Of a DNA stretch of 64,000 nucleotides, positions 1 through 8,902 are shown piece by piece. Below the pieces are notes generated by a model. The model had not been told where the DNA came from, ran no database searches, and saw only the letters and a program-made list of their open reading frames with translations. The DNA is from RBG-16-49-21 sp040768125. Its GTDB lineage: Bacteria; Spirochaetota; UBA4802; UBA5550. The position numbers and the translations under genes were made by a program. How positions within the stretch are numbered: position 1 is the stretch's first letter; each line of letters begins with the position of its first letter. Where the stretch lies: positions 992,001-1,056,000 of the forward strand of contig JAXGNG010000001.1 of assembly GCA_040768125.1 (NCBI GenBank), written 5' to 3'.

Positions 1-344
1 AGTCCCTCGCCCTGAGCCGCGCCCGGGCCCTCCAGGTCCTCGCCGGGCAGAGGCGCCTCGAGGCCGAGGCCATGCGTCGGGAGATACGTGATTCCATCAT
101 GAAGCAGGTAGAGGAGATCAGGGCGCGCCCGGAGTTCAAGGATCTCGGCAGGGAAATGAAGAAGGAGATCCTCGATCACATCGAGAAGAAAAAGCAGGAG
201 TTGAAAGAAAGGGGCCTTGACCGCGAATCGCTGAAGGAACGAATGGAACAGGGCAGGGAGCGTCTGAAACAGGAAGGCGAGCGGCTCAAGGAAGAGGGTG
301 AGCGGATGAGAAAGCAGCTCGAGGAGATAAAAGAGAAGAAATAG
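1..344 (+). CDS. C-terminal part of a coiled-coil protein (left-truncated by window)
   Basis: The frame is open from base 3 to the TAG at 342-344, so the gene starts before the window. The visible 113 residues begin with a stretch (LSRARALQVLAG) that faintly resembles the end of OmpA-like peptidoglycan-binding domains. The rest is almost purely charged: repeated K, E, R and Q heptads with an ERLKQEGERLKEEGERM internal repeat, which predicts a long helical coiled coil. No catalytic motif is visible and I do not recognise the family. The next gene starts 245 bases downstream, so this gene probably belongs to a preceding unit rather than to the glycan locus. Confidence 0.6.
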   Translation, partial: SLALSRARALQVLAGQRRLEAEAMRREIRDSIMKQVEEIRARPEFKDLGREMKKEILDHIEKKKQELKERGLDRESLKERMEQGRERLKQEGERLKEEGERMRKQLEEIKEKK

Positions 345-589
345 AGGCGAGCGGGGGGGATGGAGTCGAAAAAATGCCTTGAATTATTTTTCCCCCCTGC
401 GAGAATTGGCATAAGCCGCATACCCGAATTTTTCTTTTTTACTATGAAGTCCCGATTCTTCCCAATGCCCCGGACTCCATTGTTCGGATACGGCGCGTAC
501 ATTCGGCGTGAAAGCGTCCTTTTCTCGGTGAATCGGCGCCCTTGAGGGTCGGCGCAGCGATTTTTTCAGCCTTTCTGTTCAGGTGCGGT

Positions 590-1525
590 ATGATTCAATC
601 TGTTGTCATCCCATGGTATCGTTGCTCCCGGAGCCTCGAGGAGCTGCACCGACGGCTCCAAGCGGCCCTCCCGGCCATTACCGGCGAGCACGATATAATC
701 CTTGTCAACGACGGGAGCCCCGAGGATGACTGGCGGGTAATCAGGGATCTCTGCCGGGAAGACCCCATGGTCGTGGGCATCAACCTCTCGAAGAATTTCG
801 GTAAGCACGACGCCACCACGGCGGGACTCGATCACTACTGCGGCGACTGGGTGGTGGTCATGGACGGGGACCTCGGGCACAGGCCCGGGGGCATGTTGAA
901 GTTCCGGGAAAAGGCCCGAGAGTGGTTTGATGTCGTCATTGGCAGAAGGATCAACGGGAAGTCCTCGGTGTTGAAGCTCCTCGCCACCAGGGCGTTTTAC
1001 GCGGTTTTCAATTATTTATCCGAAATGAAGGGCGACAGCTCCCATTCCAGTTTCGGTCTCTATTCCAGGAAGGTGATCGACAGCGTCAACCGCATACGGG
1101 AGCGAAACAGGAACTTCTATTTTTTTGCGATCTGGACTGGTTTCCGGAGGGCCGAGATCGATGTCCAGAGCGGGCTGAGGACGCAAGGAGGCTCCGGATA
1201 CACCTTTTTCAGAATGGTGGGTCTGGCTGTCGACACCATCATCGGCAATTCCGACAAACTGCTCAAGATATCAATCAAGATAGGCTTTGTCATTTCCTTT
1301 GCCGTATTCTCCTTCATCATCTTCCTCGTGATCCGTTACTTCACCCGGGGGATCCCCGCCGAGGGATGGACGAGCGTCATCGCGTCGATGTACCTCCTGG
1401 GCGGCATGGTCCTCTGCTTTATCGGCGTGGTGGGCATATATATCGGAAAAATTTTCGAGGAGACCAAGGGAAGGCCCCTCTATATCATCGACGAGATCAT
1501 CACTGCGGCGGAGAAAGGGAAATGA
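590..1525 (+). CDS. GtrB/ArnC-like family 2 glycosyltransferase, polyprenyl-phosphate sugar type
   Basis: This 311-residue protein has a GT2 fold domain followed by two C-terminal membrane helices (about 228-251 and 261-287), the layout of GtrB, ArnC and DPM1-type enzymes that load a sugar from a nucleotide donor onto a lipid phosphate at the inner membrane. Visible motifs are VVIPWY near the start, VNDGS at 39-43 and a DGD metal-binding triad at 92-94. The residues after the triad are GHRPG instead of the usual QxPPE, which is unusual. I chose ATG 590, with AGG 7 bases upstream, because the protein then starts like its family; a TTG at 542 would add 16 residues. The stop overlaps the next start (ATGA), so the two genes are translationally coupled. 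A closely related AT-rich paralogue lies at 4185. Confidence 0.85.
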   Translation: MIQSVVIPWYRCSRSLEELHRRLQAALPAITGEHDIILVNDGSPEDDWRVIRDLCREDPMVVGINLSKNFGKHDATTAGLDHYCGDWVVVMDGDLGHRPGGMLKFREKAREWFDVVIGRRINGKSSVLKLLATRAFYAVFNYLSEMKGDSSHSSFGLYSRKVIDSVNRIRERNRNFYFFAIWTGFRRAEIDVQSGLRTQGGSGYTFFRMVGLAVDTIIGNSDKLLKISIKIGFVISFAVFSFIIFLVIRYFTRGIPAEGWTSVIASMYLLGGMVLCFIGVVGIYIGKIFEETKGRPLYIIDEIITAAEKGK

Positions 1526-2703
1526 AACGCAAGAAACTGCTCCTCGCCGGAGGGGGATACGCCGACATCCCCATGATACATGCCGCGAAAAAAATCGGCT
1601 ATCATGTCATCACGAGCGGCAACCGGCCCGACGAGATGGGGCACCTTCACTCGGACGAATACCGCTGCGAGGACTTTTCCGACCGGGAGGCGATCGCCGC
1701 CCTGGCGGCGGAGCTTGGCGTTGACGCCATCTGCGCATCCTGCAATGATTTTTCCGCCCTCTCGGCGGCCTATGCCGCGGAGAAACTGGGGCTCCCCGGC
1801 CATGATCCAATTGACGTCGCGGAGATCATCCATCACAAGGACCGCTTCAGGCGCTTCGCCCTGGACAACGGCATCCCCTCCCCCCGGGCCTGGGCGTTTT
1901 CCACCCGGGAGGAGGCCCTGGCCATGATGCCGTCGCTCCCCTTCCCCCTCCTGGTCAAGCCCGTTGACCTCACCGGCGGCAAGGGTATCGCCCTCGTCCA
2001 GGGCGTTGAAGACGTGCCAGCGGTCCTGGACCGGGCCTTCGGTATATCAAGGGCGAAGCGGGTGGTGGCGGAGGAGTTCATCGAGGGGACCCGCCATGGC
2101 TTTTCGGCGTTTCTCCGGGGGGGAAGGGTGGCGTTTTATTTCACGGACAACGAGCACTACTACCTGAACCCCTACCTGGTGTCCGCGGCAACGGCGCCGG
2201 GAAGCGTGCCCCCCCCGGCGGAGAATGAGCTGTGCGAAATATCCGAAAGGATAGCGTCACTCCTTTCCTTGGTGGACGGGATACTGCACATCCAGTTCAT
2301 CCTCAGGGGCGGCAGCCCCGTGATCATCGAAATATGCAGGCGCCCGCCGGGCGACCTTTACGTGAGGCTTGTCGAGCACGTGACCGGGGTTCCCTATCCC
2401 GAGTGGCTGGTCCGTGCCGAGGCGGGGCTTGATTGTCCGGATCTCCGGCACGCCCCTCCCTCCATCTGCATGACGAGGCACTGCATCATGGCGTTGTCTC
2501 CGGGCAGGGTGAAGGATATCGCCATTGACGACGTGCTGGAGGGCAGGATCGTCGATTCACTCCTCTGGTGGAAGAAGGGTGATCCCGTGGCGGATGTGAT
2601 GACCACGAAATTCGGCATCGTGTTCGTAAAGTACGAATCAAGAGAAGAGATGCGGGAACTCTCTCCGAGGTTGAATGATCTCATACGGGTTGAGCTTGAA
2701 TAA
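1522..2703 (+). CDS. ATP-grasp domain protein, carboxylate-amine ligase type
   Basis: This 393-residue protein has the three-part ATP-grasp layout: a pre-ATP-grasp Rossmann-like domain with a glycine-rich start (LLLAGGGYADIP), then the ATP-grasp fold with K146-P147, GGKG at 152-155 and the EEF motif at 184-186, and the metal-binding acidic/basic pair E270 and R273. Such enzymes activate a carboxylate with ATP and couple it to an amine or thiol. In glycan loci they often attach amino acids to sugars or build modified precursors. The true substrate cannot be read from sequence. ATG 1522 overlaps the stop of the upstream glycosyltransferase by 4 bases, and the Gfo/Idh gene follows after 21 bases, which indicates one operon. 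Confidence 0.8.
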   Translation: MKRKKLLLAGGGYADIPMIHAAKKIGYHVITSGNRPDEMGHLHSDEYRCEDFSDREAIAALAAELGVDAICASCNDFSALSAAYAAEKLGLPGHDPIDVAEIIHHKDRFRRFALDNGIPSPRAWAFSTREEALAMMPSLPFPLLVKPVDLTGGKGIALVQGVEDVPAVLDRAFGISRAKRVVAEEFIEGTRHGFSAFLRGGRVAFYFTDNEHYYLNPYLVSAATAPGSVPPPAENELCEISERIASLLSLVDGILHIQFILRGGSPVIIEICRRPPGDLYVRLVEHVTGVPYPEWLVRAEAGLDCPDLRHAPPSICMTRHCIMALSPGRVKDIAIDDVLEGRIVDSLLWWKKGDPVADVMTTKFGIVFVKYESREEMRELSPRLNDLIRVELE

Positions 2704-2724
2704 CGCTATCACAGAGGCCGGGGA

Positions 2725-3876
2725 ATGAACGACACGACGCTCTCAATCGGTTTCATCGGCGGCGGGGTGAATTCCGCCGTCGGCAATACCCACAGGATCG
2801 CCGCCCAGGCCGACCACCGGTGGGGGATCGAGGCCGGGTGCTTCAGCAGGCACGATGAGATCAACAGGGCCACGGCGTCGCTCTGGGGCATCGATCCCGC
2901 CCGGCTCTACGGCGACTGGCGGGCCTTCCTTGAAGGGGAGCGGGGCAACCTCGACGCGGTCTGCATCCTCACGCCGACAGACCTCCACGCGGAGATGATT
3001 CTCGAGGCCCTGCGCCTGGGGTACGCGGTGATCTGCGAGAAGGCGATGGCGGCATCGGCGGAGGAGGCGGCGCGGATACGCAATTACGTGGAGGCGGAAA
3101 AGGGCTTCCTGGCCGTAACCTACAACTACTCCGGGTACCCGATGCTGCGTGAGCTCCGGGAGATGATCCGCGAGGGAAAGCTGGGGAAAGTTTTCCAGGT
3201 CCAGGTTGAGATGCCCCAGGAGGGCTTCGCCCGCCTTGACGCCCGGGGAGAGCGGCCCCGGCCCCAGGAGTGGCGGCTCCGGGACGGCGTCGTGCCCACG
3301 GTGTCCCTCGACCTGGGGGTCCACCTGCACCATGTCATCCGCTTCATCACCGGTGAGGCGCCGGTCGAAGTGGTCGCCCTCCAGGAAAGTTTCGGTTTTT
3401 TCAGCCAGGTGGTGGACGACGTCTCATGCATCGCCCGGTACACCGGCGGCCTCAAATGTCAGATCTGGTATGGAAAGTCCGCCATCGGTCACCGCAACGG
3501 GCTACGCGTCCGCGTCTACGGCGAGAAGGGAGGCGCCGAATGGTACCAGCTCCAGCCCGAGGAGATCATGTTCAGTGACAGGGAGGGTGACCGCCGGGTC
3601 ATCGACAGGGCCTCGAAGGTGTCCCTGGCAGGAGAGCCGCGGTACAACCGGTTCAAGTCGGGGCACCCGGCGGGTTTCATCGAGGCGTTCGCGAATCTTT
3701 ACTATGATATCGCTGACGCCTGCGTGGAATACAAGTCCGTCGGTTCCCATTCAGTTCCCTGGGTGTACGGCGCCGGGCAGTCCCTTGAAGGGATGCTTCT
3801 CCTCGAGGCGATCGCCGAGTCCTCGCGGACCAGGAAATGGGTGCCGGTGAATGCGGGAGGAAAAGAAGGGGAATGA
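2725..3876 (+). CDS. Gfo/Idh/MocA family oxidoreductase
   Basis: This 383-residue protein has an N-terminal Rossmann fold with the glycine-rich NAD(P) loop at residues 9-15 (GFIGGGV) and the family catalytic lysine in CEKAM (E105, K106), followed by the mixed alpha/beta substrate domain. Members oxidise or reduce sugar hydroxyl/keto groups, often on nucleotide sugars. The length matches the family. The stop TGA at 3874-3876 overlaps the ATG of a truncated glycosyltransferase (3873), so this was originally a longer operon that has been interrupted. The particular sugar is unknown. A second, only distantly similar Gfo/Idh protein lies at 11438. Confidence 0.85.
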   Translation: MNDTTLSIGFIGGGVNSAVGNTHRIAAQADHRWGIEAGCFSRHDEINRATASLWGIDPARLYGDWRAFLEGERGNLDAVCILTPTDLHAEMILEALRLGYAVICEKAMAASAEEAARIRNYVEAEKGFLAVTYNYSGYPMLRELREMIREGKLGKVFQVQVEMPQEGFARLDARGERPRPQEWRLRDGVVPTVSLDLGVHLHHVIRFITGEAPVEVVALQESFGFFSQVVDDVSCIARYTGGLKCQIWYGKSAIGHRNGLRVRVYGEKGGAEWYQLQPEEIMFSDREGDRRVIDRASKVSLAGEPRYNRFKSGHPAGFIEAFANLYYDIADACVEYKSVGSHSVPWVYGAGQSLEGMLLLEAIAESSRTRKWVPVNAGGKEGE

Positions 3877-3965
3877 TCCGATTTTCAATAATCGTGCCGG
3901 CCTACAACGCGGCCGGCTATGTCGAGGAGAACATCCGGTCTCTCCTGGTATTTACATATGGCTGA
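3873..3965 (+). pseudogene. Truncated N-terminus of a family 2 glycosyltransferase
   Basis: The reading frame opens with ATG 3873, overlapping the upstream stop by 4 bases, and encodes a textbook GT2 beginning: SIIVPAYNAAGYVEENI, then RSLL. After about 25 residues the similarity ends, GC-rich sequence gives way to AT-rich sequence near 3948, and the frame stops at 3963-3965. This looks like the 5' end of a gene cut by insertion or replacement of the DNA that follows. No downstream continuation of the GT2 was found before 7500. Confidence 0.75.
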
Positions 3966-4184
3966 ATGCATCTTGACATTTTACCTAACAGATGTTCGGT
4001 TTTATTTAGAATGTTTCACGCATTGCAAATGGTTTCCCATTGAAGTTCGGTCTTTAAGGCTACAAATTATTTGCATGGTATAAAAAGATAAAGCGACAAA
4101 TTTTCATAAAAAATTATGATCATCATATCGTGGTTTTCTAGGGAACTGTTAATAATGCTTTTATAGCGTGAAGTAGAGGAAATA

Positions 4185-5138
4185 ATGGCTCAAAAAAAAA
4201 TTCACATCTCGGTCGTAATCCCTGTATATGGATGCCCTGAAGCTTTGCATGAGCTTCACAGTCGCTTGTCGGATTCATTATTGAAAATTACTGGTTCTTT
4301 TGAAATAATAATGGTGAATGATGCATGCCCGGGAAATTCATGGCAAGTAATAAAAGAAATTTCTTTAAAAGATAAACGAGTAAAAGGTTTAAACTTATCG
4401 AAAAATTTCGGTCAACACTGTGCTATTACAGCTGGTCTTGATTTTGTCAGAGGTGAATGGGTTGTTGTTATGGATTGCGATTTACAGGATCAGCCGGAAG
4501 AGATAATAAGACTGTACGAAAAGGCAAAGGAGGGATATGATATCGTCGTAGGAAAAAGAACCGAAAGAAAAGATGGATTTATAAGAAAATTTTTTTCAAA
4601 AATGTTAGCTCTGATTTACCCTTTCTTTACCGGAATTAAATACGATAACCATATATCTAATTTTGGGATATACTCACATCACGTCATCGCGAGTATCTGC
4701 AAATTGAGGGAACAAAGTAGAAATTTTGGTCTATTTGCCATATGGGTTGGTTTTGAAAGAATCGAAATAGATATTTGTCATGCAGCTAGAAAATACGGAA
4801 AATCCGGATATCATTATGGAAAACAGATACGCTTGGTTTTTGATAGCATAATATCCTATTCAAATATGCTGATTCATTTATCTGTAAAAACGGGATTTGT
4901 TATAGCGGGTCTATCATTTATTTTTGGGATATCAATTATTGTCAGATACCTGTTATGGTCTGTCCCGGTGTCAGGTTGGACCAGCCTTATTGTATCCTTA
5001 TATTTTTTATCAGGGCTGATTATGTCCAGTATCGGTGTTGCCGGTCTGTATATTGGAAAAATTTTTGATGAAGTAAAGAATAGACCTTTGTACATTATTA
5101 AAGAAACAACAGATAATTTTATTCTTCAAGAAAAATAA
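4185..5138 (+). CDS. GtrB/ArnC-like family 2 glycosyltransferase, AT-rich paralogue
   Basis: This 317-residue protein shares its whole length and layout with the product of 590-1525: VVIPVY, VNDA at 44-47, LSKNFGQH, a DCD triad at 97-99 followed by LQDQPEE (closer to the family consensus than its paralogue), and two C-terminal membrane helices ending in IGKIFDE. It probably transfers a sugar to undecaprenyl phosphate at the inner membrane. AGAGGA lies just upstream of ATG 4185. Base composition is much more AT-rich than in the genes on either side (2725-3876 and 7540 onward), and the gene sits in a block that interrupts another glycosyltransferase, so horizontal acquisition is likely. Confidence 0.85.
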   Translation: MAQKKIHISVVIPVYGCPEALHELHSRLSDSLLKITGSFEIIMVNDACPGNSWQVIKEISLKDKRVKGLNLSKNFGQHCAITAGLDFVRGEWVVVMDCDLQDQPEEIIRLYEKAKEGYDIVVGKRTERKDGFIRKFFSKMLALIYPFFTGIKYDNHISNFGIYSHHVIASICKLREQSRNFGLFAIWVGFERIEIDICHAARKYGKSGYHYGKQIRLVFDSIISYSNMLIHLSVKTGFVIAGLSFIFGISIIVRYLLWSVPVSGWTSLIVSLYFLSGLIMSSIGVAGLYIGKIFDEVKNRPLYIIKETTDNFILQEK

Positions 5139-5713
5139 ATATTATGTGCAATTATTGCCAAATTATATCTGGCTATTGACATAGAAGCGGTCTTAATGTA
5201 TGAAGCGTAAGCCCCAATTTCTTTTTTTTTGTTGATGAAATGGCAAATAACGAGATGTTAGACATTGATGTCTCGTAAACTTGGCTGGCTACTGAGCCGA
5301 AATACGAAAGATTATTAGCAGATCATCCGGTAATTTATATTATGTATTTACAAAATTAGTTCCTGTTTCAATGGGAGAAATAAAAAAGCTATTGATTTTA
5401 TCAGTATTATATTCTGCTAATTACAAAAGTGATAGAAGCAATGAGATGAAAGATTACCAATACCTGTTTCATTAAGGGGAAATAGAGGCATTGTTAACTC
5501 GAGGGAAAGTTAACCATCACTTGGGCTGCCACATGCAAAGTGCTAAAAACACAGATGCAAGAACACAATGAGTGAGCAATGGAGAAGTCCCCTCTACGAA
5601 GGGGAAAATTGAATAAAATCTATGGATCGCGTCAATGGGATTTTTTATTTTTTTCGGCTTAAATAGTTTAAGGCTGTTTGATTATATGGCTGAATTGTTA
5701 AAGAAGAGATATA
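5139..5713. other. AT-rich gene-free stretch
   Basis: No supportable gene lies here. All frames are broken into short ORFs without ribosome binding sites. A 6-bp-stem hairpin (TCCCCT...AGGGGA, 5588-5605) is present but has no U-tract. The stretch may be decayed coding DNA inside the acquired block. Confidence 0.4.
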
Positions 5714-6814
5714 TTGTATAAATGGACGGTGTTTGAATTGTTAAAAATTGAAAAAATTTTTGAGAGCGACTATGCCAAATGGTTCTGCAATGAATTTATA
5801 AACTCATCGAGGCCCAGGTATATTTTCGGGAGGAATGAATTTGCAGAGAGTATCGCAAGAGTCATTGATGTTGAAGGTTTTATTGATGATTTTACTGATG
5901 AAAGCATGTATTTCAACAAGCCTATCGTAGATATATCAGATATACCTGATGAGGCGTTAGTAGTGATGGTGGTGCCTATCGGAAGGCCATTAATAGCTGA
6001 AAAGAAAGTCAAGCAGCATCAATTTAAATCATTAGATTACTATTCATTTTATAAATATTCAGAACTCGATATAAAGCATCTACCTTTTTGGGATGGATTT
6101 AATGAAGATTTCAAAATCCACTATGATAAATACAATAAGATTTACAATTTATTAAGTGATAAGATATCGAAAAACCAATTTTATAATATTATAAATTTTC
6201 GTTTATCGTATGATATAAATTATATGAGGGGTTTTTCATATATAGCCGACAAACAGTATTTTGAAGATTTCTTAATGCTTAAAAAAAATGGTGAAACCTT
6301 TGTTGATATAGGAGCTTATGACGGCTATACGAGTGAGGAGTTTATAAGACATTGTCCTGATTACAAGTCTGTATATCTTTTCGAACCTGAAGAAAAAAAT
6401 TTAAGTGAGGCAAGGGATCGTTTGTCAGGTAAAAGAGATATTTCTTTTATACAAAAAGGTCTTTCCAGTCGAAATCAAACACTAAAGTTTGATGTAAGCG
6501 GTTCAAGTTCAAAAATATCAAGCACTGGCGATGTAACCATTGAAGTTGATAGACTCGATAATTTATTATGCGGACCTGTGACTTTTATTAAAATGGATAT
6601 TGAAGGCGCTGAAGCTGATGCTATTGAGGGGGCTGTTGAAACAATAAAGGAGTATCATCCCAAACTTGCGTTGAGTGTTTATCATAAAGCGAATGATTTC
6701 TGGAAGATACCAGAACACATATTTTCTATCAGGGATGATTATAAAATATTTTTGAGACATTATACTGAAGGGATATCTGAAACAATAATGTTTTTTATCC
6801 CTATTGCCATATAG
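5714..6814 (+). CDS. FkbM family SAM-dependent methyltransferase
   Basis: This 366-residue protein carries an FkbM methyltransferase domain in its second half: the SAM-binding motif FVDIGAYDGYT at 196-206, the acidic FEPE loop at 223-226 that usually contacts the SAM ribose, and MDIEGAE at 294-300, typical of this family. It probably O-methylates a sugar in the surface glycan. The N-terminal ~180 residues form a separate domain (IFGRNEFAESIARV) that resembles a nucleotide- or cofactor-binding fold but has no clear motif. The start is TTG 5714 with AAGAAGAG 5 bases upstream; a later TTG is possible. The gene is strongly AT-rich like the preceding glycosyltransferase. Confidence 0.8.
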   Translation: MYKWTVFELLKIEKIFESDYAKWFCNEFINSSRPRYIFGRNEFAESIARVIDVEGFIDDFTDESMYFNKPIVDISDIPDEALVVMVVPIGRPLIAEKKVKQHQFKSLDYYSFYKYSELDIKHLPFWDGFNEDFKIHYDKYNKIYNLLSDKISKNQFYNIINFRLSYDINYMRGFSYIADKQYFEDFLMLKKNGETFVDIGAYDGYTSEEFIRHCPDYKSVYLFEPEEKNLSEARDRLSGKRDISFIQKGLSSRNQTLKFDVSGSSSKISSTGDVTIEVDRLDNLLCGPVTFIKMDIEGAEADAIEGAVETIKEYHPKLALSVYHKANDFWKIPEHIFSIRDDYKIFLRHYTEGISETIMFFIPIAI

Positions 6815-6827
6815 TGAACATTTATAC

Positions 6828-7461
6828 TGCTCCCCTGACTTGACAAGCCACCTATAAGTCATGATATATTGCATGTAAGAGAGGATATATCACGGAGAAG
6901 CAACAAGAAAACGAAAGCACACAGGGATGGACCACAAAGAGAAAAACAGCCTTGGTGTTGACCATTTTAAAAGGTGGAACCTCAACCAAGGAAGCAGCCC
7001 GAAAGAATGGGTTAACCGTGGCGGAAATCGAGGAATGGAAGGATCGCTTCCTCCTGGGATATGAAAATGCATTGCGGAGCCGCCCCAAGGACGAGGAGGC
7101 GTGTCTCAACCGGTTTGGTACTCTTCGGCCGAAGGGTGATACGCTCTTTGTCAGGAGCGATAATGGCCTGATCTTCCAGAGCCGTCGTTTCCGCGCTGCA
7201 TGCCGTCAGTATAATTTATCACAGGAATTCATTGCGCTATTTACACCAGAGCAAAACGGTATAATCGGAAGGTTCTTTCGAAGTTTGGAAAGGAATGCAT
7301 CTAGCAACATAATTTTACTTCATTTGCCGAGGCTAAGCGTGTTATTACTGCATGGATATACTGGTATAACACAGAACGAACGCATCAGGCTTTGGGGTAT
7401 AGGAGTCCGCAAGAATTCAGGGATCAACAATCATGTCAAGTGGCTTGACAAGAGGGGAGCA
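6828..7461. mobile_element. Internally deleted IS3-type insertion sequence with terminal inverted repeats
   Basis: The ends are imperfect inverted repeats: TGCTCCCCT at 6828-6836 followed by CTTGACAAGCCAC to 6851, matched on the other strand by 7440-7461 (GTGGCTTG...AGGGGAGCA). Between them lie the remains of an IS3-family transposase. The element is about 634 bp, roughly half the usual 1.2-1.5 kb, so an internal deletion is inferred. It sits at the 3' edge of the AT-rich block, next to the return of GC-rich DNA at about 7540. No certain target duplication was identified. Confidence 0.75.
6895..7448 (+). pseudogene. IS3-type transposase remnant (deleted and frameshifted)
   Basis: The first part (ILKGGTSTKEAARKNGLTVAEIEEWK) is the OrfA helix-turn-helix. 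It then passes directly into the end of the OrfB integrase core (VRSDNGLIFQSRRFR, FTPEQNGIIGRFF), so the middle of the transposase, including the first catalytic Asp, is deleted. Near 7290 the frame shifts. In the next frame one reads an in-frame TAG, then FAEAKRVITAWIYWYN and THQALGYRSPQEF, the normal OrfB C-terminus, ending at TGA 7446-7448. The element cannot move by itself. Confidence 0.8.
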
Positions 7462-7539
7462 TTACACGAATCTGCCATGTCATTACTCCTGTGATATTAT
7501 TTATGTTATCGTAATTACAAAGTTCATTGAACAAACCTC

Positions 7540-8898
7540 ATGGCTATAAAGAATAACGATTGGGGAAAAGCGAGCTGGCGCTCCTTTCCCGCGCTGCAGC
7601 AGCCCTCGTGGCCCGACCCCCGCGAATACGAAGAAACCCTGCGCGCGCTTTCGGAGCTCCCCGCCCTGGTCTTCGCCGGGGAGACCCGGGCCCTGGTGCG
7701 AAACCTCGCCGAGGCCTCGGCCGGAAGGGCCTTCGTGCTCCAGTGCGGCGAGTGCGCCGAGGATTTCTCGCTTTGCAACGGGCCCCGGATCCACGCCCTG
7801 GTCAAGGTCATCCTCCAGATGTCCGCCATCATCGCCTACGCCGGCGAACAGAGAGTTGTCAACATCGGGCGGCTCTCGGGCCAGTACGCCAAGCCCCGTT
7901 CGTCCGAAACGGAAAATGTCAACGGGCGCGAGATCCCGAGCTACCGCGGGGACATGGTGAACGCCCCGGAACCGGACCCGGGCGCCCGGGTACCGAACGC
8001 CCGGCGGCTCCTGGAGGGGTACTTCAGGGCCGCCGCCACGCTCAACCTTGTGCGGGCCTTCATCGGCGGCGGGTACGCCTCCCTGGAGATGGTGGACGAG
8101 TGGCACCGCGATTTTCTTCGCGCCTTTCCCGAGAACGACAAGTACATCCAGCTCTCGAGGGGCATCAGGAAGGCGGTAAGCTTTGCCGGGGCCATGGGCC
8201 TTGACGTGCGGATGCCCCAGCTGAATCAGGTGATGATCTACACCTCTCACGAGGCGCTTCTCCTGGGATACGAGGAATCGATGACAAGGGTGGACACCAC
8301 CACGGGCGACTGGTACGACACCAGCGCCCACATGCTCTGGATCGGAGACCGGACGCGGCAGGTCGACGGCGCCCACGTGGAGTTCCTGCGGGGCGTGGGC
8401 AACCCCGTAGGGGTGAAAATCGGGCCCTCCCATGATATCGACGACCTGAAGCGGCTTGCCGGAAGGCTCAATCCCGCCAATCTCCCCGGCAGGCTGGTCT
8501 TCATTACCCGTCTCGGCGCGCACCGCGTCGAGGACCTTCTCCCGGGACTAGTCGCTGAGATGCAACGTGAGGGTTTCGAGATCCTCTGGATGTGTGACCC
8601 CATGCACGGGAACACCTTCGTGAACGACCGTTCGATAAAGACCCGGCGGTTCGAGGATATCCTCGGCGAGACACGGTCGTTTTTCCGGGTTCACCGCGAC
8701 GGGGGGACCGTGCCGGGAGGCGTGCACCTGGAACTCACGGGAGATGCGGTGACCGAGTGCATCGGCGGCACGTGCCGGCTCGGCGACGATGACCTCGGGC
8801 GCAATTATCTCTCCCACTGCGACCCCCGTCTAAACGCAGAGCAGTCCGTGGAACTGGCTTTCGAGATAGCGGACATCCTTTTGGGCCAGGTGCGGTAG
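7540..8898 (+). CDS. Class II 3-deoxy-D-arabino-heptulosonate 7-phosphate synthase
   Basis: This 452-residue protein is a class II (plant/Mycobacterium-type) DAHP synthase, which condenses phosphoenolpyruvate with erythrose 4-phosphate in the first step of the shikimate pathway. Metal ligands of the family are all present: Cys in QCGECAE (C72), His in DPMHGNT, Glu in GGVHLELTG and Asp in CDPRLN. The substrate-binding GQYAKPRS segment is also intact and the length is normal. It stands among nucleotide-sugar and flippase genes rather than other aro genes. It may supply the housekeeping pathway, or feed a shikimate-derived decoration; the second is only inference from position. ATG 7540 has no strong Shine-Dalgarno. 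Confidence 0.9.
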   Translation: MAIKNNDWGKASWRSFPALQQPSWPDPREYEETLRALSELPALVFAGETRALVRNLAEASAGRAFVLQCGECAEDFSLCNGPRIHALVKVILQMSAIIAYAGEQRVVNIGRLSGQYAKPRSSETENVNGREIPSYRGDMVNAPEPDPGARVPNARRLLEGYFRAAATLNLVRAFIGGGYASLEMVDEWHRDFLRAFPENDKYIQLSRGIRKAVSFAGAMGLDVRMPQLNQVMIYTSHEALLLGYEESMTRVDTTTGDWYDTSAHMLWIGDRTRQVDGAHVEFLRGVGNPVGVKIGPSHDIDDLKRLAGRLNPANLPGRLVFITRLGAHRVEDLLPGLVAEMQREGFEILWMCDPMHGNTFVNDRSIKTRRFEDILGETRSFFRVHRDGGTVPGGVHLELTGDAVTECIGGTCRLGDDDLGRNYLSHCDPRLNAEQSVELAFEIADILLGQVR

Positions 8899-8902
8899 GC
8901 GG

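Noticed and set aside
5371..5475. 34-codon ORF in the AT-rich gap
   Set aside because: No Shine-Dalgarno, no promoter and no similarity; such frames are expected by chance in AT-rich DNA.
5588..5605. Hairpin TCCCCT/AGGGGA as terminator
   Set aside because: The stem is short and there is no T-run, so a terminator call is not justified.
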